Source: CAWFNW01 sp963817405 (lineage in GTDB: Bacteria; Actinomycetota; Coriobacteriia; Anaerosomatales; Anaerosomataceae). Taken from it: a stretch of 64,000 nucleotides of DNA. Positions 15,269 to 23,558 of the stretch are shown here, piece by piece. The stretch is taken from contig CAWFNW010000003.1 of assembly GCA_963817405.1 (NCBI GenBank), positions 1 to 64,000 on the forward strand. The letters are read 5' to 3'. The position numbers and the translations under genes are program-made. Under the pieces are notes generated by a model that was not told the DNA's origin, made no database searches, and saw only the letters and a program-made list of their open reading frames with translations. Positions within the stretch are counted from its first letter, which is position 1. Every line of letters starts with the position of its first letter.

Positions 15269-15673
15269 GTGGCGCCAGTCCTCGTCGTAGATGCGCAGCC
15301 CATCGTGGCGCTTGTCCGCGGTGAACCGGGCGCGACCCAAGTCGCGGCCCGCCTGATCGACGCGCTGAGCCGCGGGTCGGTCGTCATGTCCGCTGTGAAC
15401 TGGTGCGAGGTCATGTACCTTACTCGTCGTCACGCCGGCCCACAGGCAGCCGCGGAGGTGGCCGCGCGTCTGGAGAGGCTGCCGGTGTCTGTCGTTGACG
15501 CGGACGTCTCGCTCGCCGGCTTTGCCGCCGCAATCAAGTCAGACCACCGAATGGGTCTCGGCGACAGCTTCGCGGCGGCGCTCGCAATGGTCACGGGCCT
15601 GCCCTTGCTCACTGCTGACGCCGACTTTCTCCCGCTTGCCGAGCACGGTCTCAAGCTCGACTGGCTCGGCTGA
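15269..15673 (+). CDS. VapC-like PIN-domain toxin (second pair)
   Basis: The 134-residue PIN protein with GTG start has acidic residues in LVVDAQPIVAL, NWCEVMYLTRR, GLGDSFAAALA and LTADADF, the four expected positions. It is paired with the AbrB-type antitoxin immediately upstream. Together with the RHH-PIN pair 400 bp earlier, it makes two different VapBC modules side by side. Confidence 0.82.
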   Translation: MAPVLVVDAQPIVALVRGEPGATQVAARLIDALSRGSVVMSAVNWCEVMYLTRRHAGPQAAAEVAARLERLPVSVVDADVSLAGFAAAIKSDHRMGLGDSFAAALAMVTGLPLLTADADFLPLAEHGLKLDWLG

Positions 15674-15747
15674 GCTGCGGCACGCCCCGCGGCGCTCGCG
15701 TGTCACACCCGCGCGCTACGATGCTGTGTCGAACGGAGTTGATGCGC

Positions 15748-17244
15748 ATGGCCAGGACGCTTTCCAAGTCACGATTCCAGAAGGGTCTCCAGTGCGAGAA
15801 GGCCCTCTGGCTGCAGGTGAATCGCCCGGACCTCAAGCCGCCGGTCCCTGAGACGCAGCAGTGGATCTTCGACCAGGGCTCGGAGGTGGGCCGCCTCGCG
15901 CAGGGGCTCTTCCCGGGTGGCGTCGAGGTCACAGAGGACCACCTCCGCTCGGCCGACGCGCTCGCCATGACGCGCCGCTTGGTCGACGAGGGCGCCACGA
16001 TCCTCTACGAGCCGGCCTTCGAGTTCGACGGCGCGTTCGCGCGCGTGGACGTTCTGGTCAACGCCGGTCACGAGGGCTGGGATCTCTACGAGGTGAAGTC
16101 CACCGGCTCGCTCAAGGAACAGCACATCAGCGATGCGGCGGTGCAGGCCTATGCCGTCGAGGGTTCCGGGCTGACGGTCCGTTCCATCAACATCGTGCAC
16201 CTCAACACCGCCTACGTGTACGCCGGCGCTGAGTACGACATCACTCAACTCTTCACCGTGGTGGACGTCACGCAGCAGGCGCGCGCGTTCATGCCCCAGA
16301 TCCCGGAAGCGCTCCGGTTCCTCCAAGGCGTGCTTGAAGGGCCGGAGCCGGAGATCCTCATCGGCTCTCGCTGCAACAGTCCCTACGAGTGCGACTATGC
16401 CCAGTACTGCCGCGCCTTCCTGCCGGATCGGCATCCCATAACTGAGCTGCCCCGCCTCCAAGAGCGGCAACTCCATGACCTGCTCGGCCGCGGCATCACG
16501 TGCATACTTGAGATCCCGGATGACTTCCTCGTCCTCACGGCAAGCCAACGCGGCGTCGTTCACGCGGTGAAGTCGGGCGAGCCGGTCGTGGACGCCGCCA
16601 ACCTCGCTCGTGACCTCGCCGGACTTCGCCGGCCGGTCGCGCACCTGGACTTCGAGACCGTGATGCCGGCGCTCCCGCTCTGGCCCGGTACCCGGCCCTA
16701 TCAGACGATCCCGTTCCAGTACTCGGTGCACGTCCAGCATGAGGATGGCACGCTGGAGCATAGCGAGTACCTGCATGCCGGCGTCGATGACCCGCGGCGG
16801 CCGCTCGCGGAGCACCTCGTGAGCGATCTCGCCGGCGAGGGCTCCATCGTCCACTACACGAACTACGAGAACCGCATCCTGCGGGAGCTTGAGCTCGCCT
16901 TCCCGGACCTCGCGCCACGGATCGCCGCAATTCGCTCGCGGCTCTTCGACCTCGAGGGCATCGTCCGCCAACGCACGAAGCACCCGGAGGCGCGGGGACG
17001 GTCCAGCATCAAGTACGCGCTCCCGGCGTGGTGCCCGGATCTCTCGTACGACGGCCTCGCCATCGCAGACGGCCAGACAGCCAGCGTCCGCTACTTGCGC
17101 ATCCTCAAGGGCCTCGCGGACGCCGAGGAGGCGCGCACGACGCTCGAGGACCTCGAGACCTACTGCGCGCTCGACACGCTCGCCACGGTGCGGCTGCTGG
17201 ATGAGCTCTTGGCGCGGGTTCAGGTGCCGGTCGGACACGGGTAA
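15748..17244 (+). CDS. DUF2779 protein (Cas4-like nuclease domain plus RNase H-like domain)
   Basis: The 498-residue protein begins TLSKSRFQKGLQCEKALWL, a DUF2779 opening with the first of four cysteines. The remaining cysteines are in CNSPYECDYAQYC (about residue 210), as in Cas4/RecB-type nucleases with an Fe-S cluster. VDVLVNAG and DLYEVKST give the PD-(D/E)xK residues (D, E-x-K). The C-terminal half has HLDFETVMPALP, VHYTNYENRIL and YCALDTLATVRL, a DEDD exonuclease-like set. Its function is unknown but a nucleic-acid role is likely. ATG 15748 has GGAG at good spacing; ATG 15742 is possible. Confidence 0.8.
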   Translation: MARTLSKSRFQKGLQCEKALWLQVNRPDLKPPVPETQQWIFDQGSEVGRLAQGLFPGGVEVTEDHLRSADALAMTRRLVDEGATILYEPAFEFDGAFARVDVLVNAGHEGWDLYEVKSTGSLKEQHISDAAVQAYAVEGSGLTVRSINIVHLNTAYVYAGAEYDITQLFTVVDVTQQARAFMPQIPEALRFLQGVLEGPEPEILIGSRCNSPYECDYAQYCRAFLPDRHPITELPRLQERQLHDLLGRGITCILEIPDDFLVLTASQRGVVHAVKSGEPVVDAANLARDLAGLRRPVAHLDFETVMPALPLWPGTRPYQTIPFQYSVHVQHEDGTLEHSEYLHAGVDDPRRPLAEHLVSDLAGEGSIVHYTNYENRILRELELAFPDLAPRIAAIRSRLFDLEGIVRQRTKHPEARGRSSIKYALPAWCPDLSYDGLAIADGQTASVRYLRILKGLADAEEARTTLEDLETYCALDTLATVRLLDELLARVQVPVGHG

Positions 17245-17283
17245 GAACCTCCCCCTATGCTGGTCGCGAACCATCCACGGCGC

Positions 17284-17325
17284 TCGACATCGGCCTGAAT
17301 GGGTACGTACAATGTGCGTACACAC
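17284..17325 (+). promoter_or_regulatory. Promoter and operator of the second tacAT pair
   Basis: TCGACA (17284-17289) and TACAAT (17308-17313) are spaced 18 bp. The -10 sits inside an inverted repeat, GTACG-N9-CGTAC, which would let the RHH antitoxin repress its own promoter. Confidence 0.5.
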
Positions 17326-17349
17326 CGCCAGTCGACGAAAGCGTGCCCA

Positions 17350-17646
17350 ATGGACGCCTCCAAGCCCAACTCCGCCCCGAACAAGGCGGAACGGTTCAAC
17401 ATCCGTGTGACGAACGAGGAGAAGACAATGGTGGAGCAGGCTGCGCGCGCATCGCGCGTCTCAGCCAGCCAGTTCATCCTCCAGGCTGCCCTCCGCTCCG
17501 CCGAGGAAGTCCTGGCAGATCAGGCAGTCTTCGTCTTGGCGCCGGTGCAGTGGGAAGCGTTCGTCGAGCGGCTCGATAAGCCCGTGCGCATCGTGCCGGA
17601 ACTCGAGCGTGCCGCGCGGGAGTCGGACGCCTTCGGTGGCCGCTAG
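17350..17646 (+). CDS. TacA-like DUF1778 antitoxin
   Basis: The 98-residue protein has RFNIRVTNEEKTMVEQAARA then VSASQFILQAALRSAEEVL, the DUF1778 RHH signature. The tail VFVLAPVQWEAFVERLDKP is typical of TacA toxin-binding segments. ATG at 17350 was chosen from the domain boundary. It overlaps the GNAT toxin start. Confidence 0.85.
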   Translation: MDASKPNSAPNKAERFNIRVTNEEKTMVEQAARASRVSASQFILQAALRSAEEVLADQAVFVLAPVQWEAFVERLDKPVRIVPELERAARESDAFGGR

Positions 17647-18151
17647 GCCCCACATCGCGCGCCCCGAAGCGCTGGCTCCGGAGCATGTCACGGCGGGCTT
17701 CTCGTGCGGCGTCCCGGCCCTCGATGAGTACCTCATCCGATGGGCCCCCGCGGACCAGCGGGCGGAGAAGTCTCGAACGTACGCGGCGGTTGCCGGGCGG
17801 AAGGTCGCCGCGTACTACTCGCTCGCGGCCGGAGCCGCCGTTCCCGTGGACGCGTCTGAGCGCGTGACGCGCGGCCGGGGCGCTCAGCCGATTCCGGTTA
17901 TCGTCCTGGCGCGTCTTGCGGTCGACGCCGCGCACCAGCACGCGCGGCTGGGTGAGGCGATATTGCTCGATGCGCTGGTTCGGTGTGCATCGGCCGCTGA
18001 CGTCATCGGCGCCCGTGCGGTCTTCGTGCACGCCGCAACCGCCACCGCACGCGGCTTCTACCTGCGATACGGCTTTGAGGCGTCGCCGGGAAGTCCCCTC
18101 CACCTCATGCTGCTCATGAAGGACGTCCGCGCAACGCTGCGGCTGCGCTGA
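17636..18151 (+). CDS. TacT-like GNAT toxin
   Basis: The 171-residue acetyltransferase begins HIARPEALAPEHVTAGFSCG, VPALDEYLIRWA. It continues with YYSLAAGAAV, PVIVLARLAVDAAHQHARLG (acetyl-CoA loop region) and GFYLRYGFEASP, ending LHLMLLMKDV. This is the TacT/AtaT pattern of toxins that acetylate charged tRNA. GTG at 17636 gives an 11-bp overlap with the antitoxin. Unlike the copy at 10.5 kb it appears intact. The canonical G-x-G of the P-loop is altered (HARLGEA), so activity is not certain. Confidence 0.8.
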   Translation: MAARPHIARPEALAPEHVTAGFSCGVPALDEYLIRWAPADQRAEKSRTYAAVAGRKVAAYYSLAAGAAVPVDASERVTRGRGAQPIPVIVLARLAVDAAHQHARLGEAILLDALVRCASAADVIGARAVFVHAATATARGFYLRYGFEASPGSPLHLMLLMKDVRATLRLR

Positions 18152-18189
18152 GCCCCGCACCTCGCGGCGGGCAGTCCGACCCTGCCGCA

Positions 18190-18229
18190 CCCTCTACGAA
18201 GTTATCAAATATGATAACTTTCCAGAGGG
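18190..18229 (+). repeat. Dispersed palindromic element, copy 4
   Basis: AAGTTATCA-AATA-TGATAACTT forms a perfect inner stem, with outer arms CCCTCTACG and TCCAGAGGG. A GGGTCC tail follows on the right, leading into a tandem array. It lies between the convergent tacT and DUF853 genes. It carries the GTTATCA/TGATAAC arm variant. Confidence 0.85.
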
Positions 18230-18240
18230 TCCGGCAAGGG

Positions 18241-18350
18241 ACCCCCGCCACGCGCCCACACCCCCGCCACGCGCCCACACCCCCGCCACGGCCCACACCC
18301 CCGCCACGGCCCACACCCCCGCCACGCGCCCACACCCCCGCCACGCGCGC
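18241..18350. repeat. 18/19-bp C-rich tandem repeat array
   Basis: Six head-to-tail copies of ACCCCCGCCACGCGCCCAC occur, some as the 18-bp form lacking one base pair step (ACCCCCGCCACGGCCCAC). The array fills the gap between palindrome copy 4 and the stop codon of the DUF853 gene. Confidence 0.85.
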
Positions 18351-19888
18351 TACTTACCCTTGAGAATCGTCCCCAAGACGCCGCGGATGATCTGCCGCCC
18401 CACCTGGCTGCCGATCGCGCGCGCCGTGCTCTTCCCGAACGCCTCGAACATCGAGTCCTTGCGGCTCGCCGGCCGAGCCGCGGCCTTGGCAGCTGCCGCA
18501 TCCGCCTTCGCCTTCGCCGCGGCCACCTTCGCCGCCTCCGCCTCGACCTTGACCTGCTCGGCTGCCGCGGCGGCGGCAGCGTCGGCTGTCGCTTCGGCCT
18601 CCGCGCGCGCCTTCAGCACCTCGAACGCACTCTCGCGGTCGATCTGCGCCTCGTAGTGGCCGGCCACGAGCGAGCCCGCAATGATCGCCTGGCGCTGCTC
18701 GGGCGTGATCGCGCCGATGTGCGAGTGCGGCGAGATCATCATCGTGCGCTCCACGACCGACGGCGTGCCGTCGACCTGCAGGAGCGAGACAAGCGCCTCG
18801 CCCACGGCGAGCTCGGTCACGGCGGTCTCGGTGTCGAACGCGGGGTTCACTCGGAAGGTCTCGGCCATCGCCTTGACGGCCTTCTGGTCGCGCGGCGTGA
18901 ACGCGCGGAGCGCATGCTGCACCTTGTTGCCCAGCTGCCCGAGCACGGTATCGGGGATGTCGATGGGGTTCTGCGTCACGAAGTAGACGCCCACTCCCTT
19001 GCTGCGAATCAACCGCACGACCTGCTCGATCTTCTCGAGAAGCGCCGGCGGCGTGTCGTCGAAGAGCAGGTGCGCCTCATCGAAGAAGAACACGAGCTTG
19101 GGCTTCGGGAGGTCGCCCACCTCGGGCAGGCGCTCGAAGAGCTCCGACATGAGCCACAGCAAGAGCGTCGAGTAGGCGCGCGGCGAGGTCATGAGCTTGT
19201 CAGCCACAAGCAGGTTGACGATACCCTTGCCGTTCGAGTCAGTCTGGATGAAGTCGAACAGGTCGAGCGCCGGCTCGCCGAACAGGCGGTCGCCACCCTG
19301 CTCCTCAAGCTGCAGGAGCGAGCGCTGGATCGCGCCGATGCTTGCCGAGGAGACGTTGCCGTACGTCGTGGAGATCTCGCTTGAGTTGTCCGCGACGTAC
19401 TTCAGCATCGCGCGCAGGTCCTTGAGGTCGAGGAGCAGCAGGCCGTTCTCGTCCGCCACCCGGAACGCGATGGTCAGCACAGCCTCCTGCGTGTCGTTCA
19501 GATTGAGCATGCGCCCGAGCAGCAGCGGCCCCACCTCGGAGATGGTCGTGCGCACGGGGTGCCCTTGCTCGCCGTACACGTCCCAGAAGGCGACGGGGGC
19601 GCCGGGTCCCTCCCACGGCGTTTCCAACCCCAGAAGCGCCACGCGCTCGTCCACGCGCGCATTGCCGCCGCCCGGCTGCGAGATGCCGGAGAGGTCGCCC
19701 TTCACATCGGCGGCGAAGACCGGCACGCCGATCGACGAGAACGCCTCGGCGAGCACCTGGAGCGAGACGGTCTTGCCGGTGCCGGTGGCGCCGGCGATGA
19801 GTCCGTGGCGGTTAGCCATCTTCGGCAGCAGGCGGACCTCGGTCTCGCCCGCCTTGCCAAGCAGCAGGCCCTCGGTCGGATCGGTCAT
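18350..19888 (-). CDS. DUF853 (YjgR/HerA-like) P-loop ATPase
   Basis: The 512-residue protein starts MTDPTEGLLLGKAGETEVRL with Walker A GATGTGKT at 33-40, Walker B LVFFFDEAHLLF and YFVTQNPIDIPD. These are DUF853 landmarks. The C-terminus is an Ala/Lys/Glu-rich coiled stretch followed by RASRKDSMFEAFGKSTARAI, also seen in YjgR. It is a putative DNA-translocase-like ATPase of unknown role. ATG 19888 has GAGGGGAG; the longer upstream frame runs through intergenic DNA. The stop touches the tandem repeat array. Confidence 0.88.
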   Translation of the reverse strand: MTDPTEGLLLGKAGETEVRLLPKMANRHGLIAGATGTGKTVSLQVLAEAFSSIGVPVFAADVKGDLSGISQPGGGNARVDERVALLGLETPWEGPGAPVAFWDVYGEQGHPVRTTISEVGPLLLGRMLNLNDTQEAVLTIAFRVADENGLLLLDLKDLRAMLKYVADNSSEISTTYGNVSSASIGAIQRSLLQLEEQGGDRLFGEPALDLFDFIQTDSNGKGIVNLLVADKLMTSPRAYSTLLLWLMSELFERLPEVGDLPKPKLVFFFDEAHLLFDDTPPALLEKIEQVVRLIRSKGVGVYFVTQNPIDIPDTVLGQLGNKVQHALRAFTPRDQKAVKAMAETFRVNPAFDTETAVTELAVGEALVSLLQVDGTPSVVERTMMISPHSHIGAITPEQRQAIIAGSLVAGHYEAQIDRESAFEVLKARAEAEATADAAAAAAAEQVKVEAEAAKVAAAKAKADAAAAKAAARPASRKDSMFEAFGKSTARAIGSQVGRQIIRGVLGTILKGK

Positions 19889-20031
19889 GGTGAGCTCCCC
19901 TCTGGTTGCTGTCCCCTCAGCAATGGTACGCCAGAATCCGCCGCGCTGTGCAGCAGCGATGCGCGCGCCACCAATCATCCGCCGAACGCATATGCGATGC
20001 CGTTCAACGCCCCACAAACGCCGCTGAGCGG

Positions 20032-20047
20032 TGTGACGCGCATCACA
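20032..20047. promoter_or_regulatory. CRP-like binding site 1
   Basis: TGTGACGCGCATCACA is an exact TGTGA-N6-TCACA. It lies in the 535-bp divergent gap between DUF853 and the M6 protease, about 145 bp from the DUF853 start. Apart from the two sites I see no gene in this gap. Confidence 0.6.
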
Positions 20048-20107
20048 GTTGATGAGCCCGAGGGCAGCGGCGTATCGTGCGCAGTACGTCACGATTGTGG
20101 GTACATT

Positions 20108-20123
20108 CGTGACAAGCATCACA
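20108..20123. promoter_or_regulatory. CRP-like binding site 2
   Basis: CGTGACAAGCATCACA matches the CRP consensus with one deviation and repeats the half-site context of site 1 (GCATCACAGT). Its start is 76 bp from that of site 1, close to an integral number of helical turns, and about 300 bp upstream of the M6 protease start. Confidence 0.5.
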
Positions 20124-20423
20124 GTAAGGCTGCAGCGGGGGCATGCAGTCGATGCTCCGTCGGCGGGCTTGGGATTCCGGACAGGGGGTCTCCAATGCGA
20201 AGCTGCAGCCTCGTTTTCCGTCCGCACTTCCCGCCGTCCTCGCCGCCCGTTTGGGCGCTGCCGTTCCTGATCCACTGCCGAGAAGGTCCGCACCCAACGC
20301 GGTGACCCCGCTGCGGTTTCTTTGGCTTCAGGGGTAAGAAGGTTTCTGACACGCGGGGCAAGCAGAAGGAGGAGGGAAATGCGCAACCGCGCATTCGCGC
20401 TCCCCAGGGGAGGAGAGGGACAG

Positions 20424-23402
20424 ATGAGAGTTAGGAGAAGGCTGCTGCTGTCTTCGTTGGCGCTCGCGCTGCTCATGGTATTGAGCGTGGTGCCCGCGAT
20501 GGTGGCGGCGCCGGCGACGGACATCGGCTCGGCAGTGAGCTCCATCGGCATGTTCAGCGATGCCAAGTGGACCGCCCACTACGTGACTCCGAGCGACGAG
20601 CAGATCGAGCAGCTCGTCGAGGACGAGGGGATCCCGCTGGTCAGCTCCGAGGCGAGGGCCTCTGCTGTCCAGGCGTTCCGGCAGGAGTGGGCGCAGCGCA
20701 ACCCCACCACCCCGAACCCCAAGAAGCTCGAGACGATGGAGAAGAACGAGCGCAAGGGCAAGCCTGACGAGACGACGACGCCGCAGATCATGAGCCTCGC
20801 CGTGCCCGTGGAGTTCCCCAACAGCGATACCTTTGACGCCTTCGACGCAGATGGAAACCCGATCACGGTGACCACAGAGGGCCCGCTCCACAACGAGATT
20901 CCGGCCCCCGGCCCCCGGGACAACAACACCATCTGGTACAAGGATGCTACGCCGGCGCTCTACAACGAACTGTACTTCGGCGTGGGACCCAAGGCCGGTG
21001 TGATCGTCGATCACCCGAACCTTGGCAGGGTGGATCTCCGTGGCAACACCATGGCGAACTACTACCTGGAGCAATCCGAGGGCAAGTTCGTGCCCAAGGG
21101 CTCGGTCTATCCGAAGTGGTTGCGGGCCCAGCACTCTGAAGGCTGGTACGGCGCCGACAACGAGACGGGCAGCAACAGCAACGTGCGCGCCGACGACCTC
21201 GTTCGAGAGGTCATCGATGCGGTGAAGGCTGATAACCCGAGCTTCCCGTGGCAGAGCTATGACGGCAACGGCGACGGCGTCGTGGACAACTTCACCGTCA
21301 TCCACGCCGGCATGGGGCAGGAGGCCGGTGGCGGCCAGCAGGGCACGTTCGCCATCTGGTCACACGCGTCTGCCATCAACTACCCGACGGGCTACCTGGC
21401 GAGTGCCAAGGGTTCGCCGGGCTCGCCTGACCGCGATATCTACGTTCGCGAGTACAGCATGGATCCGGAGAACCTCGACATCGGCGTCATCGCCGAGGAA
21501 TTCGGCCACGCAGCGTTCGGTCTGCCCGACATCTACACCACCGATGCGCAGGCCTCGCCATCCAACTGGTCGATCATGGAAGCCGGTTCCTGGAACGGCA
21601 TCCTCGGCGGCATGCAGCCGGCGCCGTTCCCGCTTGTCTTCCGTTATCTGGTCGGCTGGGCCAAGCCACTCGAGCTCGACTACACGACCCGCGCGACCAC
21701 TGCCGAGGTCGGCCAGCTCTCGCTTCGTCCGAAGGGCACGAAGCAGGGGATCAAGATCAACATGCCGGACCAGGTGATCGACACGCCGAACCCGCTTGGT
21801 ACGGGCAAGGCCTGGTGGTCCGACCGGTCCGACTTGGCGGACTTCTATCTGGCTCACGACTTCGACCTGGCGGGCACCACAGCGCCGATCTTCTCCTTTG
21901 CCAGTGCGTGGAGCTTCGAGGCCGACTACGACTACGGTTACTTCGAAGTCTCCGATGACGGCGGCGCCACGTGGGTCAAACTGCCGGACATGGACGGCAT
22001 CTTCGTCGATGACGGTATGGGCACGGGCGACGTTGGTCTCAACGGCGAGGGTCAGGGCACCCTGCGCTTTGACCTGGCGGGCTACGCCGGCAAGAAGATC
22101 ACGCTCCGCCTGCACTACACCAGCGATGTCGGCGTGCAGTGGGCCGGCTGGTGGGGAGATGACTTCCTGCTCGCCGACGGCGCGACCACACTCTTCTCCG
22201 ACGATGTGGAAGCCGGGACGGACGGCTGGACGACCAATCGATTCGTGATCGTGCCGCTGACTCGGATCTATCCCATGTACTACATGGCCGAGTGGCGCAA
22301 CAGCAGTGGCTTCGACCGCGGGTTGAAGTACCCCTACACGACCATCTACAACAACGAGCAGACGAACGAGTGGCAGGTCGATCGCGTCCCGTACACAGTT
22401 CCCGGCATGTTGTTGTGGCTGCGCAACGGGGCCTATGACTTCGACTACACCCTCTACGACTCCCTGTACGATCCGCCCAGCTATGGGCCAAAGCACGCAC
22501 TGCTCGTGGTGGACAGCCACTACTGGCCGCTCGAATGGAACGGAATGGGCACGAGCGGCGTGAACTTGAAGCTCAACGCTCGAGCCCAACCGGGCAACGC
22601 CACCTTCACGCTGCAGAAGACCACCCCGTTTACCGCGCGCCGGTCGAACGCAGCGGGCGAGATTCTCGAGACCAGGACCTTCGGTCCTCTGCCGCCCGTT
22701 TCGCAGTTCCACGACTCACTGGGCTACTACCCCGGCCTGAGATACCATGTCGATTCCGATCCAGACGTGGAAGGCCTGTACTTCTGGGACGCTCCGGCCA
22801 GCCTTGCGGTGCCCGCGAAGGACCCCTACACGACGAAGATCACGTGGGATGACAAGACCCCGGCGACGGATCTCTATGGCGCTGACCTCGGCGACACGAT
22901 CCTCGGCACGGGCGATCCTCGCGATGATGGCGTGCAGTACGGCCTCAACATCGCGGTGCTCGACAAGGCACGGGACGGCAGCTGGGGCAAGATCGCGGTC
23001 TGGAATGCCACCTCGCTCGCGGGCTTGGAGATGAAGGTGGACAGGGCCACGGTCGAGGCCGGAGAGACGATTACGTACCAGCTCAAGGTGCGGAACCTCG
23101 GCCCCGCGCCGCAACCCTTCGCTGTCAGCGACCCGATTCCCGCAAACACGACCTACCGGAGCGGCAGGTACTACGATGCCGCGACGAAGAGCATCGAATG
23201 GGCGGGGACCGTCAAGCCGAACCAGACTCTGGTGACCACGTTCACGGTGAAGGTGGCTGCCGGGACAGCGTCGGGCACGGTGATCACGAACAACGCGGTG
23301 CTGTCCGATGATGCTTCGGGCTCCAGCGCCTCGGCGACGACTAAGGTCAAGAAGTGCTGGTGCCACCATCATGGTTGGGGCGGCCACGTGCTCGTGAACT
23401 AG
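20424..23402 (+). CDS. Secreted M6-family (immune inhibitor A-like) metalloprotease with DUF11 domain
   Basis: The 992-residue protein has a Sec signal peptide (MRVRRRLLLSSLALALLMV, cleavage near VAAPA). An M6 catalytic region (YDGNGDGVVDNFTVIHAGMG) and EEFGHAAFGLPD at 358-369 follow. Two immune-inhibitor-like beta domains come next (DFYLAHDFDLAG, SDDGGATWVKLP), then a DUF11 repeat near 868-975. The M6 zinc motif is HExxHxxGxxD; here the first His is Glu358, so metal binding may be altered. The last residues CWCHHHGWGGH look like a metal-binding tail. ATG 20424 with GGAGAGGGA is preferred; ATG 20379 with AGGAGG is possible. Confidence 0.82.
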   Translation: MRVRRRLLLSSLALALLMVLSVVPAMVAAPATDIGSAVSSIGMFSDAKWTAHYVTPSDEQIEQLVEDEGIPLVSSEARASAVQAFRQEWAQRNPTTPNPKKLETMEKNERKGKPDETTTPQIMSLAVPVEFPNSDTFDAFDADGNPITVTTEGPLHNEIPAPGPRDNNTIWYKDATPALYNELYFGVGPKAGVIVDHPNLGRVDLRGNTMANYYLEQSEGKFVPKGSVYPKWLRAQHSEGWYGADNETGSNSNVRADDLVREVIDAVKADNPSFPWQSYDGNGDGVVDNFTVIHAGMGQEAGGGQQGTFAIWSHASAINYPTGYLASAKGSPGSPDRDIYVREYSMDPENLDIGVIAEEFGHAAFGLPDIYTTDAQASPSNWSIMEAGSWNGILGGMQPAPFPLVFRYLVGWAKPLELDYTTRATTAEVGQLSLRPKGTKQGIKINMPDQVIDTPNPLGTGKAWWSDRSDLADFYLAHDFDLAGTTAPIFSFASAWSFEADYDYGYFEVSDDGGATWVKLPDMDGIFVDDGMGTGDVGLNGEGQGTLRFDLAGYAGKKITLRLHYTSDVGVQWAGWWGDDFLLADGATTLFSDDVEAGTDGWTTNRFVIVPLTRIYPMYYMAEWRNSSGFDRGLKYPYTTIYNNEQTNEWQVDRVPYTVPGMLLWLRNGAYDFDYTLYDSLYDPPSYGPKHALLVVDSHYWPLEWNGMGTSGVNLKLNARAQPGNATFTLQKTTPFTARRSNAAGEILETRTFGPLPPVSQFHDSLGYYPGLRYHVDSDPDVEGLYFWDAPASLAVPAKDPYTTKITWDDKTPATDLYGADLGDTILGTGDPRDDGVQYGLNIAVLDKARDGSWGKIAVWNATSLAGLEMKVDRATVEAGETITYQLKVRNLGPAPQPFAVSDPIPANTTYRSGRYYDAATKSIEWAGTVKPNQTLVTTFTVKVAAGTASGTVITNNAVLSDDASGSSASATTKVKKCWCHHHGWGGHVLVN

Positions 23403-23430
23403 CGATGCTGGCAACCTGACCGCGACGAAT

Positions 23431-23458
23431 GGAAGGGCGCCCCGCGGGGCGCCCTTCC
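23431..23458. terminator. Bidirectional hairpin terminator
   Basis: GGAAGGGCGCCCC and GGGGCGCCCTTCC form a perfect 13-bp stem around a GC dinucleotide. It sits between the convergent M6 protease and GerMN genes. There is no strong T-run, so it may work as a bidirectional attenuating hairpin. Confidence 0.75.
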
Positions 23459-23558
23459 TGATGCAGAACGCGATGCCGCCGCCGGGTGAGGGGAGACACC
23501 GGCGGCGGCAAGCCGTGCGGCCTCCGGGTGACGAGTCCGGAGGCAAGATCGATCGGGA

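Noticed and set aside
15769..17325. Long minus-strand open frame opposite DUF2779
   Set aside because: It is an antisense GC shadow with no domain character.
18241..18350. Tandem C-rich repeats as CRISPR
   Set aside because: Units are contiguous without spacers, so this is a simple tandem array.
19889..20566. N-terminal extension of the DUF853 protein
   Set aside because: It covers the intergenic gap with CRP-like sites; the family start and ribosome site are at 19888.
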